A stretch of DNA of 64,000 nucleotides from Aurantiochytrium sp. KH105 (GCA_003116975.1 BGKB01000126.1:62001-126000), one strand, 5' to 3'. Counted from the first letter of the stretch, positions 19,738 to 30,245 are shown. Notes: generated by a model not told the origin, from the sequence alone. Program-made: numbers and translations.

Positions 19738-20990
19738 AGGCCACCAAGCATCCCCGCCCCGCGGACCACTCCGTTCGCCGAGCTGAGTTCTTGCTCGCCG
19801 TCGCCTTTTTTCTAGTGGTGCTGGTGGTGGTGGTTGTTGCTGCCGCTGTCTTGGAACAAGGGGGTGTGCACTCGCTGCGGCTGCGTCCCGGCGAAGCCGG
19901 GCTCGCGCCATCTCGCACGTGCTGCGTGCGACTCGCAGAACTTGACGCCCCCCACTGCCAGTGGCCGCTGCCGGACGCCGGCCCGCAGGCCGGACAACCA
20001 CGGCGCAGCGTCTTGTTTTCCACTGCGCAGAACGTGAGTCGCGGTGTCAGTGCTGCAGCTGCCGGCCCGGCTGTTCGAGCTGCTCCTGCTGCTGCAGCTG
20101 CTACTGCTGCAAAAAGGCATGCATTTCATCGCAAGTATTGACTTGCCTTGACGGCATGCATGGGAAGCTTGCGGAGATCGAGGAATAGCAACCAAGCAAC
20201 GGAGACGGAAGTCGGAGGCGGACCAGACTCCAGACCGACTGTGCGCCTCGGAGACCAAAAGCAAGATTGAAGGTATGTCGCATGTGAGTGGCAACGTCTC
20301 TCCTCGTGGTCATGTTTCTCACTGCCGAAGGCGGACGCAGTGGCAGGCGCGGCCGGCCGGTCGATGGAGTGAATACCTCGAATCTGATGGACTGGAGGAT
20401 CGCTCGTGCGCAACTAAGCAAGCATTTTGAAGCGAGCGAGCGAGCGATGATGCTGCATTTTTGTTTTGGTTTTTCCATCATCGTTCTCGGCAGGGCGGCC
20501 ACACCACAACAAGCACGGACGTGGCCTGCGAGAGTTTGTTGCGCGATACGTTCAAGTTGGAGAGGACAGCGCTCGCGCAAAGCGGTCCAGATTGCGGCAT
20601 CCGAGAGCTGCTAAGCCTGAGTGATGAGAGTCCGCTGCAGGGTTTTTAACAGTAAAGTAGGTTCCGCTCTCGACTATGCCTGAGAACTGACTGCAAGGTC
20701 TGGATGGAAAATGTCGTGGTCTAATCATCATGCATGGCATCGCCGTAATCACAGTGCTCTCGGAAAAGCTACGCTCGCGTTGGTTGCAAAGCTTTCTTGC
20801 GTTGCAGTCGTTTACCCGGGCAGAAAACAGTCGTTTCCTGTTCTCTCATCATGAAGAATAGGCCCAACATTTTCTGCAATCGCGAGCGATCGCAAGTATC
20901 TTTGTGAGAACTCGGACCTTGACGTCGTGCGCGAGGTAAGCGAAGGGGAAAGGCAAGGCAAGGCGCGAGAGGGAAAGTAGCGCAGACGCA

Positions 20991-21656
20991 ATGGCGTGGC
21001 GCTGCTCCGCGGCGAGCAACACGGAACTTGTGGCCAACCTGCACAAGCATGGCCTGTGCAAGACGGAAAGCGTCCTCGAGGCTTTACGCGCAACCGACCG
21101 ACAACACTATGCCCCGAGCAGTGCATACGAGGACGCGCCGCAGTACATTGGGCATGGGGCGACAATCTCAGCACCCCATATGCATGCCTGGGCGCTCGAG
21201 CTCCTCTCGTCTGTTCTTGATCGCCCTCGCGCCGCGGTTCTTGACGTTGGCTGCGGATCCGGTTATCTTACCGCGTGCTTGCACCGCATGGTTGCCCCGC
21301 GAGGAGGCACCACCGTTGCCATCGACTACCTTCCCGCGCTCGTTCAAATGACGCGCGAAAACTTGCACAAAGACAATGCGGCGCTCGCAGACGCCATCAA
21401 GCTCCATGTCCGGGATGGCTGGCAAGGTAGCCCGCAAGACGGGCCCTTTGACGTCATTCATGTCGGTGCCGCCGCCGATGGTCTCCCGCAGGCACTCGTT
21501 GACCAACTTCGTCCCGGAGGGCGCATGATCATTCCTGTCGGCCCTCAAGACGGTGACCAGCATCTCTTTCAATACGACAAGGATACCGAGGGAAAACTCA
21601 CCTCCAAAATCATTACTGGTGTCAGATACGTGCCTCTCGTGCGCGCACACTCGTGA
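20991..21656 (+). CDS. PCMT: protein-L-isoaspartate O-methyltransferase
   Basis: A 221-residue SAM-dependent methyltransferase, the usual length for the family. The ATG at 20991 lies in GCAATGG. Diagnostic features are the N-terminal block ATDRQHYAP (34-42), the family block IGHGATISAPHMHAWALELL (53-72) and SAM motif I VLDVGCGSG (83-91). These are followed by FDVIHVGAA and the RPGGRMIIPVG block near the C-terminus. The enzyme methylates abnormal L-isoaspartyl residues, starting repair of aged cytosolic proteins. No targeting signal is evident. It is convergent with the WDR7-like gene; the 3' ends are about 200 bp apart. Confidence 0.95.
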   Translation: MAWRCSAASNTELVANLHKHGLCKTESVLEALRATDRQHYAPSSAYEDAPQYIGHGATISAPHMHAWALELLSSVLDRPRAAVLDVGCGSGYLTACLHRMVAPRGGTTVAIDYLPALVQMTRENLHKDNAALADAIKLHVRDGWQGSPQDGPFDVIHVGAAADGLPQALVDQLRPGGRMIIPVGPQDGDQHLFQYDKDTEGKLTSKIITGVRYVPLVRAHS

Positions 21657-21858
21657 AGACGCTGCTCTGGCTACTACTACTTGTGCTGCTGCTGCTGCTG
21701 CTACCACGGCCGCTGCCGCTTGAGCGTGTATATACTTTTATGCTTCTCATGATCGCGTCGCACTTTGCTTGATGACGATCTTCCGTTCTCTCTCTTTCTC
21801 TCTCTCTCTTTCTCTAACTCTCCCTCAAGGCTTTCGCTTCTCTTGCATGCATGCCAAC

Positions 21859-24800
21859 TCAACGCAGAATCTCCGCAAGGTTGACGCGTGTCTTGCCATC
21901 TTCTCGGATCAATCGTGTCCAGTCAAGCGAGCAATTGTGTATCACATCCAGCGCCGAAGATTGCGCTTGCATGTGCATCTGCGCCGACGACCCAGTCCCT
22001 TGCTGATCTTGTTGCTGTTGCTGCTGCTGCCGCCGCTGCAGTAGTTGCTGCTGCGTTGGCTGAATACGAGGCAGCTTGACAACGCGCTGACAGGATCCTT
22101 GAATGCCCAAAAGACCAGAGAAAAATCCGACACTACCACCCGTGTTCCAAACCCTGATTGCGGATTCTTGCGCTGCATATGAGACCATCCTCTCGCCATC
22201 AGCAGGGTCCAGAAAAACGGCCGAAACGGGACCCGCGTGGCCTTCAAGAATACGCCACTTGGTTGCCGTGCGCAAATCGTAAATCAAAATGATCGAGTCC
22301 ACCGTGCCCACCGCGAAACGCTGCGACTGCTGATGAAACGAGACCATCGGATACCGCTTCACAAGCTGATGGAGGACAATCGTGCTAAACTTGAGACATG
22401 CCTTGCGAATCTCGCTCTCCGAAGGATCCAGAGTCTTGATCACGATCTCCACGACCGCCGGAAGGTGCCGCAACAATGCGACCGGATGCCGCTTAATGAA
22501 CTTGCTCAACGCCATCAAAGCTTGTCTGTGTCGTCCCGGACGAACAGCGTCGCGACCCACGGTCTCAATGAATGCAAGAGGCTGAACTGTCGCAATCTCA
22601 AACAAGGCGCGTTGGCATCCAGTCGCCGTTGACGCCGACATGGACGTCTGCGCTCCACCTGCGCCCGATCGCTGCTGCCCCTGCTGCAGCTGTTGCTGCA
22701 TTTGCCCCTGCGATTGCGAGGACGACGATCCTTGCTCCTGCTGCCCAAAGGGCCCGACCAAGTCAAGTGTCATAATCAGGTCACTAATGAGCCCCGAGAG
22801 ATCCTCAATGTACGGGCGCCACACGTAAAACCCGCGCGCCAAAAGTTCCGCCGCAATGATAGTGTCCTCATTGTTGCGCTCCGCCACAAAGCGTCGCAAG
22901 GCCCCGGCCACGAGCCGCGCAGACGACGGCGCGAGATCCTCCGGGTGCGTCACACCCATCATGCCCAGCACCACAACCGCGTGTCTATCAAGCCCATTGG
23001 AAAGGTGCAATCGCGCCGCCCATTGCGCCGTGCGCGCCACGCGCATTGGGGCAGGCATGCGCTCCACAGAAACCTGAAGCAGCAAGCGAGCAGCCACGTG
23101 CACATCCTCGCTCGAACGTGTGCTCAGGACAAATTGACTCATCATATCCAGACACGGAAACATGTACTGCCTCTCCATGATGAGTCGATCGGGGAAAACA
23201 ATGCCATAATGCGACACGAGGCTCGACATGAGTGCTTGCTGCCGCTCGTCCAGCGAGTCCGAAGCCAGCAAGCTTATGAATAGCGAAATGAGACCCAACG
23301 TCTGTGAAGCAGTAAAGCGGTCCGAACACACCCACCGACGCGAGTTATCTGCTAGTACAACAAACATGTCCGCACTCGGCAATGCATGCACAAGAAACCG
23401 AAAGCGATCATGGGAAGGCGCCTTCACGCGAAGAATTTTCTCGACCTGGGCGTCTAGGTCCGTGTCCAAACCCCACTCGAGAAAGAAACTCATGAGCGAT
23501 AGCAGAGACGCCGTACACGTTGTGACCTCGTGCATGTGCAGCGTCCAAATCTTGAGCCCCAGCACGGGCTCAAGAAACGAGATACCCGCCCCGCATGCCA
23601 AACTCTCGTCGTGCAATGACGTCGACGTCGAAGTAACTTGCCGCGATGACCGAATGCCAGGAATCGGCGCGAGCGATGAACTTGCCGACGACGTCGACTC
23701 CGTACGCCGCCGAATCTCTGCAGCCGTAATCGACGCCTGAGGTGCGGACTGCCGCGTCTCTTGCACGCTTGGTGGTGCCGGCGGATACACGCCATACACG
23801 TACGGTGATGTATAGAGCGTGCTGTTTTTCAGTACTCGCTGAGAAATCAGGTCAAAGCTCCAATCATTCCCGAGCTCCACATGAAAAGGAGATGCCCATC
23901 GAAGCGCGTTGGCGTCCACATTGGCGGGACCCAGGTATACCCTGTACACTTGCTCATACGAATCATTCAGTATGACCAGAGCTTTGTCAAAGAACTCGTC
24001 CACAATGCAGAGCTTTCCATCTGCAAAAGGTGAAATCGACATGGCGTCCACACTCTGCAGATTGATGCGAATGTCCAAAATAAAGGTCGTCTCAAGTGTC
24101 GTCAGGTCGAGCTCAAACAAACTAATTACAGACGAGTTGCTCGCAGCGATCACCACATGGTACAAATCCCTGCTCCGAATCGGCCATTCCACAGAAAGGT
24201 TATCCTCATTCTCAGCTTCTCCTTGGGAATTTAAATTCATCTCCTCGTTCCTTTGTTGGCGAGAGCGTTGCGATTTTTGCGATCCTGAATATGAACGCGA
24301 CGAGCGATCCCATGACGGGTCCGGGGCCGGTTTGCACGTGATCACCTGTCGCTGAGGTGGCGGCGCCCGGCAGGCTCTTTGTGTATCTGCTTTTGCTGGT
24401 GCTGGCGTTGCTGCTGCTGCTGCTGCTGCTGCTGCTTCCTCGATGGGCGGTAATCTCGCGTCGTCGCCTAAAGACGTCTCGTTCTGTGCTGTGTTATCTT
24501 CCCCTTTTGCTTGCTGCGCATCATGCGTGGCTTCTCCCGTCGTTGTGTGAAACGAAGAATCTCCCCAAGGAAGCTCGTGTGCACGGTAAGCCCGCAAAAC
24601 GCGCCGTCGACGTTTGCCACGCGGGTGTGCGGGCCGCGATTCCACGCCAGCGTCATTCCCCTCGGGCCCGCCCTGCTCCAAGCAGAGGAAAACCTCAGAG
24701 GAACCCAACTGTACAACGTGTACGACACGCGACCGGCCAAGATTAAGGCCCCAGCTCTCCACGCGGCCATCGAAGCGCGCAATCTCTTCAGCAACAACGT

Positions 24801-25578
24801 TAAGCTTCGAGGGCGAGAGGATCACGTCGCGGTCCGCGGAGGCATCCATTGGCGCAAAAGACATTGACTCAAAGTCAAATATGCGTAGCTGGCCCGTTTC
24901 CATCTCGCAAATGAGCCTACATGGTTGAGCGGGCGTGGGGTCGCTGCACTCGATTGAGCGAAAGCACGTCGCCCCGACGTCATATAAGAGACTCCGAGTC
25001 TCTGCGTCAATGATAGACACGGTGCTTGCTGTGCGGCTCATGACAATGCACAAATACTGCTTGTCGGGAACAAAGACGCTTGATTTTAAGAACCCAGCTC
25101 GCCGGCCAAACTTTCGCTTGAACAGACATTGGCCCTTTTCCAGCTCCCACCAGCAGACGGTTCCGCTGGCATCAATACTCACGAGTATGATGTCATTTCC
25201 GAGCAAGACGATCCACACGCCTCGCACGCATAATCCATCATGGCCCAAAAATGCATACTGGAGTTTGCCACTGTGGTACACGTTGATGAGCCCATGCGCA
25301 AAGCCAACGGCGCGGATCTCGCCGCTCCGTGCGTGCGCTGTTGGTTCGCTTTCGGGCTCTTCTTCCTCCGTATATACGCAAACGCCAAGCCACAAACTAT
25401 CCTCGCTTGCGCGTTGGCTCGCCTGGACCCAGGCCGCGCCGCTGCTCGCTGGTCCTGAGCCTGCGCCCGACATCATGCCCGAGCTGCTCGCGCTCACAGA
25501 GAGCCCGCCTGACCCGGATCCGCTGGAAGCGAGTTTTTGAGATTCCATCGCGGACGTCGAGACCGTGCTCGTCTGCAT
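21859..25578 (-). CDS. WDR7 / rabconnectin-3 beta-like WD40 protein
   Basis: A 1239-residue protein from the ATG at 25578. An N-terminal WD40 region (about 70-260) has blades such as SIDASGTVCWWELEKGQC. A low-complexity Ala/Ser/Glu segment follows, then a long helical middle. Two C-terminal WD blades carry the segments RFAVGTVDSIILIYDLRT, ILEGHAGPVSAVFLDPADG and SAIRVWNTGG. The C-terminal order (VEIVIKTLDPS, a helical block, then the two blades) matches WDR7, the partner of DMXL proteins in regulating V-ATPase assembly and vesicle acidification. It is shorter than animal WDR7 (about 1490 residues). Poly-Gln tracts lie near residues 960-975 and 1185-1215, encoded by CAG/CTG-type runs. No DMXL partner lies in the window. 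Confidence 0.82.
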   Translation of the reverse strand: MQTSTVSTSAMESQKLASSGSGSGGLSVSASSSGMMSGAGSGPASSGAAWVQASQRASEDSLWLGVCVYTEEEEPESEPTAHARSGEIRAVGFAHGLINVYHSGKLQYAFLGHDGLCVRGVWIVLLGNDIILVSIDASGTVCWWELEKGQCLFKRKFGRRAGFLKSSVFVPDKQYLCIVMSRTASTVSIIDAETRSLLYDVGATCFRSIECSDPTPAQPCRLICEMETGQLRIFDFESMSFAPMDASADRDVILSPSKLNVVAEEIARFDGRVESWGLNLGRSRVVHVVQLGSSEVFLCLEQGGPEGNDAGVESRPAHPRGKRRRRVLRAYRAHELPWGDSSFHTTTGEATHDAQQAKGEDNTAQNETSLGDDARLPPIEEAAAAAAAAATPAPAKADTQRACRAPPPQRQVITCKPAPDPSWDRSSRSYSGSQKSQRSRQQRNEEMNLNSQGEAENEDNLSVEWPIRSRDLYHVVIAASNSSVISLFELDLTTLETTFILDIRINLQSVDAMSISPFADGKLCIVDEFFDKALVILNDSYEQVYRVYLGPANVDANALRWASPFHVELGNDWSFDLISQRVLKNSTLYTSPYVYGVYPPAPPSVQETRQSAPQASITAAEIRRRTESTSSASSSLAPIPGIRSSRQVTSTSTSLHDESLACGAGISFLEPVLGLKIWTLHMHEVTTCTASLLSLMSFFLEWGLDTDLDAQVEKILRVKAPSHDRFRFLVHALPSADMFVVLADNSRRWVCSDRFTASQTLGLISLFISLLASDSLDERQQALMSSLVSHYGIVFPDRLIMERQYMFPCLDMMSQFVLSTRSSEDVHVAARLLLQVSVERMPAPMRVARTAQWAARLHLSNGLDRHAVVVLGMMGVTHPEDLAPSSARLVAGALRRFVAERNNEDTIIAAELLARGFYVWRPYIEDLSGLISDLIMTLDLVGPFGQQEQGSSSSQSQGQMQQQLQQGQQRSGAGGAQTSMSASTATGCQRALFEIATVQPLAFIETVGRDAVRPGRHRQALMALSKFIKRHPVALLRHLPAVVEIVIKTLDPSESEIRKACLKFSTIVLHQLVKRYPMVSFHQQSQRFAVGTVDSIILIYDLRTATKWRILEGHAGPVSAVFLDPADGERMVSYAAQESAIRVWNTGGSVGFFSGLLGIQGSCQRVVKLPRIQPTQQQLLQRRQQQQQQQDQQGTGSSAQMHMQAQSSALDVIHNCSLDWTRLIREDGKTRVNLAEILR

Positions 25579-26266
25579 TCAATTCAGACCGGCCTCGTCG
25601 GCCAGCGGACGCTCGCTCGTCGAGCTCGTCGGGCTCCTCGCCCCGAGGCTGCGAGCGAGGTCGACACGAGTCGCAGCAGATACAGCAGCAGCTCTGCTGC
25701 ACCCGCTCGCGTCCGCGCGCTCCGGCGTCTCGGCCCCGACGCAAGCAAAGCGGGCTCTCGCCGCCGAGCCAGGCCAGCCGAGGTCCTCGCCGCGGCGCTG
25801 CAGCGGCGCCCGCGGGCCCGGCCGGGCCCGGCGCCGCGCCGCGTCGCGTCGCGGTCGGTTCGATCTCGCCTTTCTTCGATGTCGCCTTTCGTCGATGCCG
25901 CCCCTCTCCGCGCGCGGCGCGGGCGGGCGGGCGCCTTGGCGGACTGCTCGACCGCCGGCCGGTCGCGGCTCCGGAGGATCGGCCGGTCGGTCGCCCGCGG
26001 GCTGCGAGAAGCGGAGCGCGAATGCGAATGCGAATGCGGACGGGAGCGAGGCTCGGGGAGGCCTCGCGGAAGGAAGGGCAATTTGGATTTTATCGTCAGA
26101 ACTGGGAAGAGACCTAAGGGAGTGGATAGGCCGCGACGCAGGCCCGCTGTCCTCGCGCGACGACGAACCTGAGAGCGCTCGCGAGCGCCAGGCGTCTCGT
26201 GGCAGAGATTCCGCGCAGCGGCGGCGCGGGGAAGGGGGGGAGAAGAGGGGAGAGGAGGGGGAGGCG
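25579..26266. other. GC-rich leader of the WDR7-like gene and 3' end of the GH31 gene
   Basis: About 690 bp of very GC-rich sequence with Arg/Ala/Pro-type frames in all registers; none is credible. A homopurine tract on the + strand (26227-26263, runs of G interrupted by A) abuts the stop of the GH31 gene. Confidence 0.55.
26227..26263. repeat. homopurine G/A tract
   Basis: G-runs of three to eight separated by A or GA. It fits G-quadruplex or triplex-forming sequence. Confidence 0.8.
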
Positions 26267-29200
26267 CTACGGCGAGGCGCGAACGCGCTGCAGCACGCAG
26301 GGCTGGCCGAGAGGCGCCTCGCACCAAAAGGCGGTCCCGTGGACGCCGGGGTCGAGCACGCGGCCCGCGTCGCCGTCGACGCGGAACTCCTTCCAGCGAT
26401 CGCCGCCACTGGCCGCGCTCTGCGGCACGTAACAGTGAGCGCCGCCGGCGCTCTCGCTCAGTACAGGGCAGACGAGCAGGTCCGCGCCGAGCATGAACTG
26501 GTGACGCAGGCGAAAGGTCGCCGGGTCATCGGGGAACTCAACCCAGACGCCGCGCATCATGGGCACTCCTGTGCGTCGCGCGTCGGCGAGAAGACGTCTT
26601 TTCAGCGGCCAGAGATCCTGGTGCATACGAAGGAGATCTTGCACGTCTTTTCGGCCGCATAAAGCGTCAAGCTGGAGCGCTGCGGGCAGAGGCCGCTGCG
26701 AGAGGCCCATACCGGTGTGAGTAAGTAATGTTGGGCTGGCAAAGACCGCGAGCTCGAGCCAGCGAATCATAAGATCAGTGGAACGAGTGAAGCGCATGAG
26801 CCCAAACGAGTCCCACGTCCTGTAGACGCCACCAATGTACGATGCTGTTGCTGGCATTCCTGCAATCCCAGAGTTTAAAATTCCCATGAGTGCGCTCGCA
26901 AGACCATCGTGCGCGTCCCACGTCATGAGCTGCTCACCCGTTGTGTGCAGCTGCACGTACGGAAGTGATCGCAACGTAGCTGTACGAGAAATCACCAGTG
27001 CGTCATCACCCGCAACGCGCCGACTTGCCGCAGCCGAGGTCTCCAGCCACTTTCCCGCATAGCGAATGTGCGCTTCCGTATTGCCTGTGGCCACTGTAAA
27101 AGTGTTTGTCTTCTTGGCTACCGGGTATCCATCGCCGTGGTCCGCAACCCAGCCATCAGACCAACGTCCTGCATGCACCAGCACATCCTCATACCACGCT
27201 TGGCAGTCGGCGTCAAGAAGATTTATAATTCCATAGCGTAAACTTCCCTCCACGTCCACAGCTTTGACGACCGGGTTACCGGCATCCTCGTCCACCACAA
27301 GACACCCATTGGCAAGAGCGTCTGCGTACGTGCTATTGGGCGACGCACTTGCGCTCACCGGATGTGCGTGCTGCATCGTTGCTGCAACGTATGGACTAAA
27401 GTATGCAAGTACTCTTAATCCTGGGTACGACTCTCGCAAGCGATCCACAAAGTCGTCTATATTGGGATAACGCGCATTGTCTGGCGTCCAGTCAAGTGAT
27501 GGCGAGTACCCAAAGCCCGTGCTCACCACGCCAGCCCAATCGCGCAATATCACAGCCGCAACAGAAACATTGGCTGAACGGTACCGCTTCAAGGTTGTTT
27601 CCACAGCGTGCACTCCGCCACCAGCCGTGACAATTAAACCTTGTCCTGCCCAGGCAGGCAGCAAGCTCGATGCGGCGAGCTCTTGGCGTTCTTCATCTTC
27701 GTGCATGCTAGGATGGTCTGACAAGGTATCCAGACGTTGCACCTCTCCATCACGTTGCTCGTCCTGCGAGAGGCCTTGGAGCATGTTGCGCTGATGAGCA
27801 GCTAAGATGCTGCGAGTCCAATTTTCTGCGCCTGGTTGTAGAATCGCAGAGAACGACGCATTAAACATCGCCAGATTCTTCATGCGCGGCGTAATCACCT
27901 CCATGCCAATACGATCTGTTTCAATCAGGTCAAAGACTGTCATGAAGCCGTGATGCATGGCCGCAGCGCGACCGCGCGAAGTCACGTACGATGGTATGGC
28001 TGTGTGCACATGCTGCCAGCTTCCACCTGTGTCCTCGTTAAATCTATTCATGAAAAAGGTAAAGGGTTGCAATCCACGCCCATACCCTTTATTACTTGCG
28101 ATAACCGGAATGCATCCTTGCGCAAAGTTAGAGTACGAAAGCTGTGTCCCAAAACCAAGCAGCTGCTCTTCCGCGTCGCGGGCATACACAATGTAGACGC
28201 GCGAGCCGTCATGAAGGACGTCGTTGGTGAATGTGATATTTACATGCATTGTGAAGCTTGCTGATTGCGGAACCACGTCTTGTTCTTTTCCTGATGTATC
28301 TTCCCGAGCAGCAAAGGTGACCTCGTAGGGAAGCACATGTGAAGGTGTGTGAAGGTCGCCAACGATCTGAACCCGATTCCCCGATAACAAACGTGCCTCA
28401 CGAATCGTCTGCTTTCCGCTGAGGGAATGCACGGTATCAGAAAAGTAAAAGATGTTCACGATGGACCACGATACCATCGATGCAGTCCCTGCGGCAATGA
28501 ACGACTCTCCGCGCACACTTTGCCAGACCGTGTTTCCTGGTGAGAGACGGTCGTGAATCACTACCGTTGTGGACTCCAGGTCGGGAGACTCGGACCGAAA
28601 CTCGAGCTGCAAGGCGTCACCCAAAGGAAATGACGAGCGAACGGAAGACTCCAAGACGAGCTTGCGCCGTGGAGCATAGGGATCGCCGAGCGCCGAGATG
28701 CACTGCGAATTAGGTTCAAAAGAGTAAAAAGAGAGAATCAGCGAAAAAGAGCAAACCGCGAGCGCGAGAATATAAGCGCTGCATCCAAAGACAAACGGGG
28801 CGTGCGAGGCGCGGCAAAATGAAGCTGCTGCGTTTGCGATAGAGTCTCGAGAGAGTCCACGTCTTCGTTGCTCCTGCGGCGCACGAATATCCCACTCCAC
28901 GTCGGAAGACCCAACATTATGAAACTCATCCGAGTCAGTGTCTCCATGCTCGTTGTCCGCTTCATCCTCTTCTCTTTCTTGTTGATGTTCGTCAGAGAAA
29001 GTTCTGCGAGAAACTTCAGCATGCTGCTCGACATCGCCAGGAATAACACTCGCTCGTGCATTGTTGTGTTCGCGCGGCTCGCTGGCGACCTCGGCTCTTT
29101 CGTCGTCCTCCTCTTCAGCAGCAGGACCCGCAAGAAGAGGTGTCTGCAGCGCTTGATTTGCTGCTTGGTCTCCATGGTTCTCCTCGGTCAACGGTCCAAG

Positions 29201-29713
29201 CGGTGGACGACGGTGGCGCTGCGGAAGAAGACGAAGCAGGAAAGCAAGACAAGCGTGTTCCTCGAATGGAAAGGAGCTCACGTAGCCGATGCCTGCCAGT
29301 AAAACACTGATGACAAGCATGCGCTGCGCCGTCGACCAGAATGCACCCGTCCAGTTTGCTCCTGTATAAAAGGCGTCCGAGGCAGCATTGGAGCGATACA
29401 CCAGGAGCACCAGGAGGCAGCCCAAGCACAGCTGGATGGCTCGAATGAAGGTGCCCACGCTGACAAAGCGCCAAAAGACCACGGCCGCGGGAACAGAGAC
29501 AAAGACGTACAGCACGGCGATAGCTGCAATGATTCCGCGCAGCGCTACGCCCCGAACAGGCGGGTCCCAGGCATTTGGCACCGCTGGCTCGGTCCAACCG
29601 TAGTCGAAAACAAGGCACAAGAGGCCCAAGCCGCCGGCTGCAAGCTGCAAGGTGCCGCCATCGCACAGCAGCTGCAAGAACCCTGTCGAGCGCCCGGCGC
29701 CCGCTGGTCGCAT
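26267..29713 (-). CDS. multi-pass membrane protein fused to a GH31 glycosidase domain (sulfoquinovosidase-like subgroup)
   Basis: 1148 residues from the ATG at 29713; the frame is open further upstream but only from non-ATG codons. The N-terminal third has about four to five hydrophobic segments (roughly 20-37, 57-80, 87-106, 131-146 and 306-331). An acidic/His-rich cytosol-type loop (175-280) lies between the fourth and the last. The remainder is a GH31 beta-sandwich plus barrel. Candidate nucleophile Asp858 lies in WVADHGDGYP, like the W-x-A-D-F-G-E motif of bacterial YihQ sulfoquinovosidases. The downstream segment TTGEQLMTW (925-933) aligns with the AGDQ-type acid/base motif but has Glu928 where Asp is normal. 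LRDWAG (723-728) has Arg where YihQ enzymes have the sulfonate-binding Gln. A membrane-tethered alpha-glycosidase is likely; substrate uncertain. Confidence 0.78.
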   Translation of the reverse strand: MRPAGAGRSTGFLQLLCDGGTLQLAAGGLGLLCLVFDYGWTEPAVPNAWDPPVRGVALRGIIAAIAVLYVFVSVPAAVVFWRFVSVGTFIRAIQLCLGCLLVLLVYRSNAASDAFYTGANWTGAFWSTAQRMLVISVLLAGIGYVSSFPFEEHACLAFLLRLLPQRHRRPPLGPLTEENHGDQAANQALQTPLLAGPAAEEEDDERAEVASEPREHNNARASVIPGDVEQHAEVSRRTFSDEHQQEREEDEADNEHGDTDSDEFHNVGSSDVEWDIRAPQEQRRRGLSRDSIANAAASFCRASHAPFVFGCSAYILALAVCSFSLILSFYSFEPNSQCISALGDPYAPRRKLVLESSVRSSFPLGDALQLEFRSESPDLESTTVVIHDRLSPGNTVWQSVRGESFIAAGTASMVSWSIVNIFYFSDTVHSLSGKQTIREARLLSGNRVQIVGDLHTPSHVLPYEVTFAAREDTSGKEQDVVPQSASFTMHVNITFTNDVLHDGSRVYIVYARDAEEQLLGFGTQLSYSNFAQGCIPVIASNKGYGRGLQPFTFFMNRFNEDTGGSWQHVHTAIPSYVTSRGRAAAMHHGFMTVFDLIETDRIGMEVITPRMKNLAMFNASFSAILQPGAENWTRSILAAHQRNMLQGLSQDEQRDGEVQRLDTLSDHPSMHEDEERQELAASSLLPAWAGQGLIVTAGGGVHAVETTLKRYRSANVSVAAVILRDWAGVVSTGFGYSPSLDWTPDNARYPNIDDFVDRLRESYPGLRVLAYFSPYVAATMQHAHPVSASASPNSTYADALANGCLVVDEDAGNPVVKAVDVEGSLRYGIINLLDADCQAWYEDVLVHAGRWSDGWVADHGDGYPVAKKTNTFTVATGNTEAHIRYAGKWLETSAAASRRVAGDDALVISRTATLRSLPYVQLHTTGEQLMTWDAHDGLASALMGILNSGIAGMPATASYIGGVYRTWDSFGLMRFTRSTDLMIRWLELAVFASPTLLTHTGMGLSQRPLPAALQLDALCGRKDVQDLLRMHQDLWPLKRRLLADARRTGVPMMRGVWVEFPDDPATFRLRHQFMLGADLLVCPVLSESAGGAHCYVPQSAASGGDRWKEFRVDGDAGRVLDPGVHGTAFWCEAPLGQPCVLQRVRASP

Positions 29714-30245
29714 CCTCGCTCGCTCGCCGCTGGTGTCGCGCGTCCCCGACGCGTCTCGGCGAGGTCCCGAACTGCGTCGCGCCCGCCCACGGGATTGAGG
29801 CTCAAGTTTCCCTCGGCGAGGCCCCGAGGCCGCGCCGCTGCTGGCCTCGACGCGCAGGCGCCGGCCTCGCCGCCCGCACCGCCCGTCGCGCTCCTCGACG
29901 CCGCGCCGCGGGCGCGCAGACCGGAGAAGCGAGTCGTCGATGATGCAGAATTGGAATTCTTCTTCCACGGCGGCGGCGGGTGAATGATTTCTTTGGACAA
30001 CCCATTTTGGCCTGACGTGCGGGTGAGGGAGGGAGGGCTGCCCGAGATGGTCAAGAGCTCGAAAAGACGAGACAGGCCGAGACGGGCCGCCCGAGAGGGA
30101 GACTGCCAAAGGTTGCCGTAGCGCGTGGCAGTTTATTCATGGGGATAGAGGTGATAAACGAAGCAAAGGCCGTTTCCGTACTGCTTTCTATTATAATCGT
30201 TCCTCGAGTCGAGGCTACGCTACCTAGACCTACTACCTACCATGC
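29714..30245. other. leader of the GH31 gene and spacer to the leucine-rich-repeat gene
   Basis: GC-rich. The coding-strand frame of the GH31 gene stays open to about 30109 but contains no ATG upstream of 29713, so it is treated as 5' leader. The stretch 30110-30245 is the spacer to the 3' end of the next gene. Confidence 0.5.

Larger units (their letters stand above)
15457..20990. other. 5.5-kb gene-poor, repeat-rich region
   Basis: No convincing gene on either strand; frames are short and read through low-complexity DNA. The content is a mosaic: GC-rich leader of the ABP34-type gene with G/A-rich tracts (15650-15760), (ATCG)n at 15846-15883, pyrimidine tracts (16200-16260), GAGC-type tetramers (16978-17030), (GA)n at 17532-17555, CATG palindromes (17959-18029), A-rich GAAAACA repeats (18206-18290), (GATC)n at 19713-19737 and CTG-rich runs near 20040-20110. 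A multi-exon gene with short exons, like the leucine-rich-repeat gene elsewhere in this window, cannot be excluded, but I could not thread one. Confidence 0.55.

Noticed and set aside
20101-20614. Frames of 108-159 codons on both strands upstream of the PCMT gene
   Set aside because: Both strands are equally open and neither has a recognisable domain or local codon bias.
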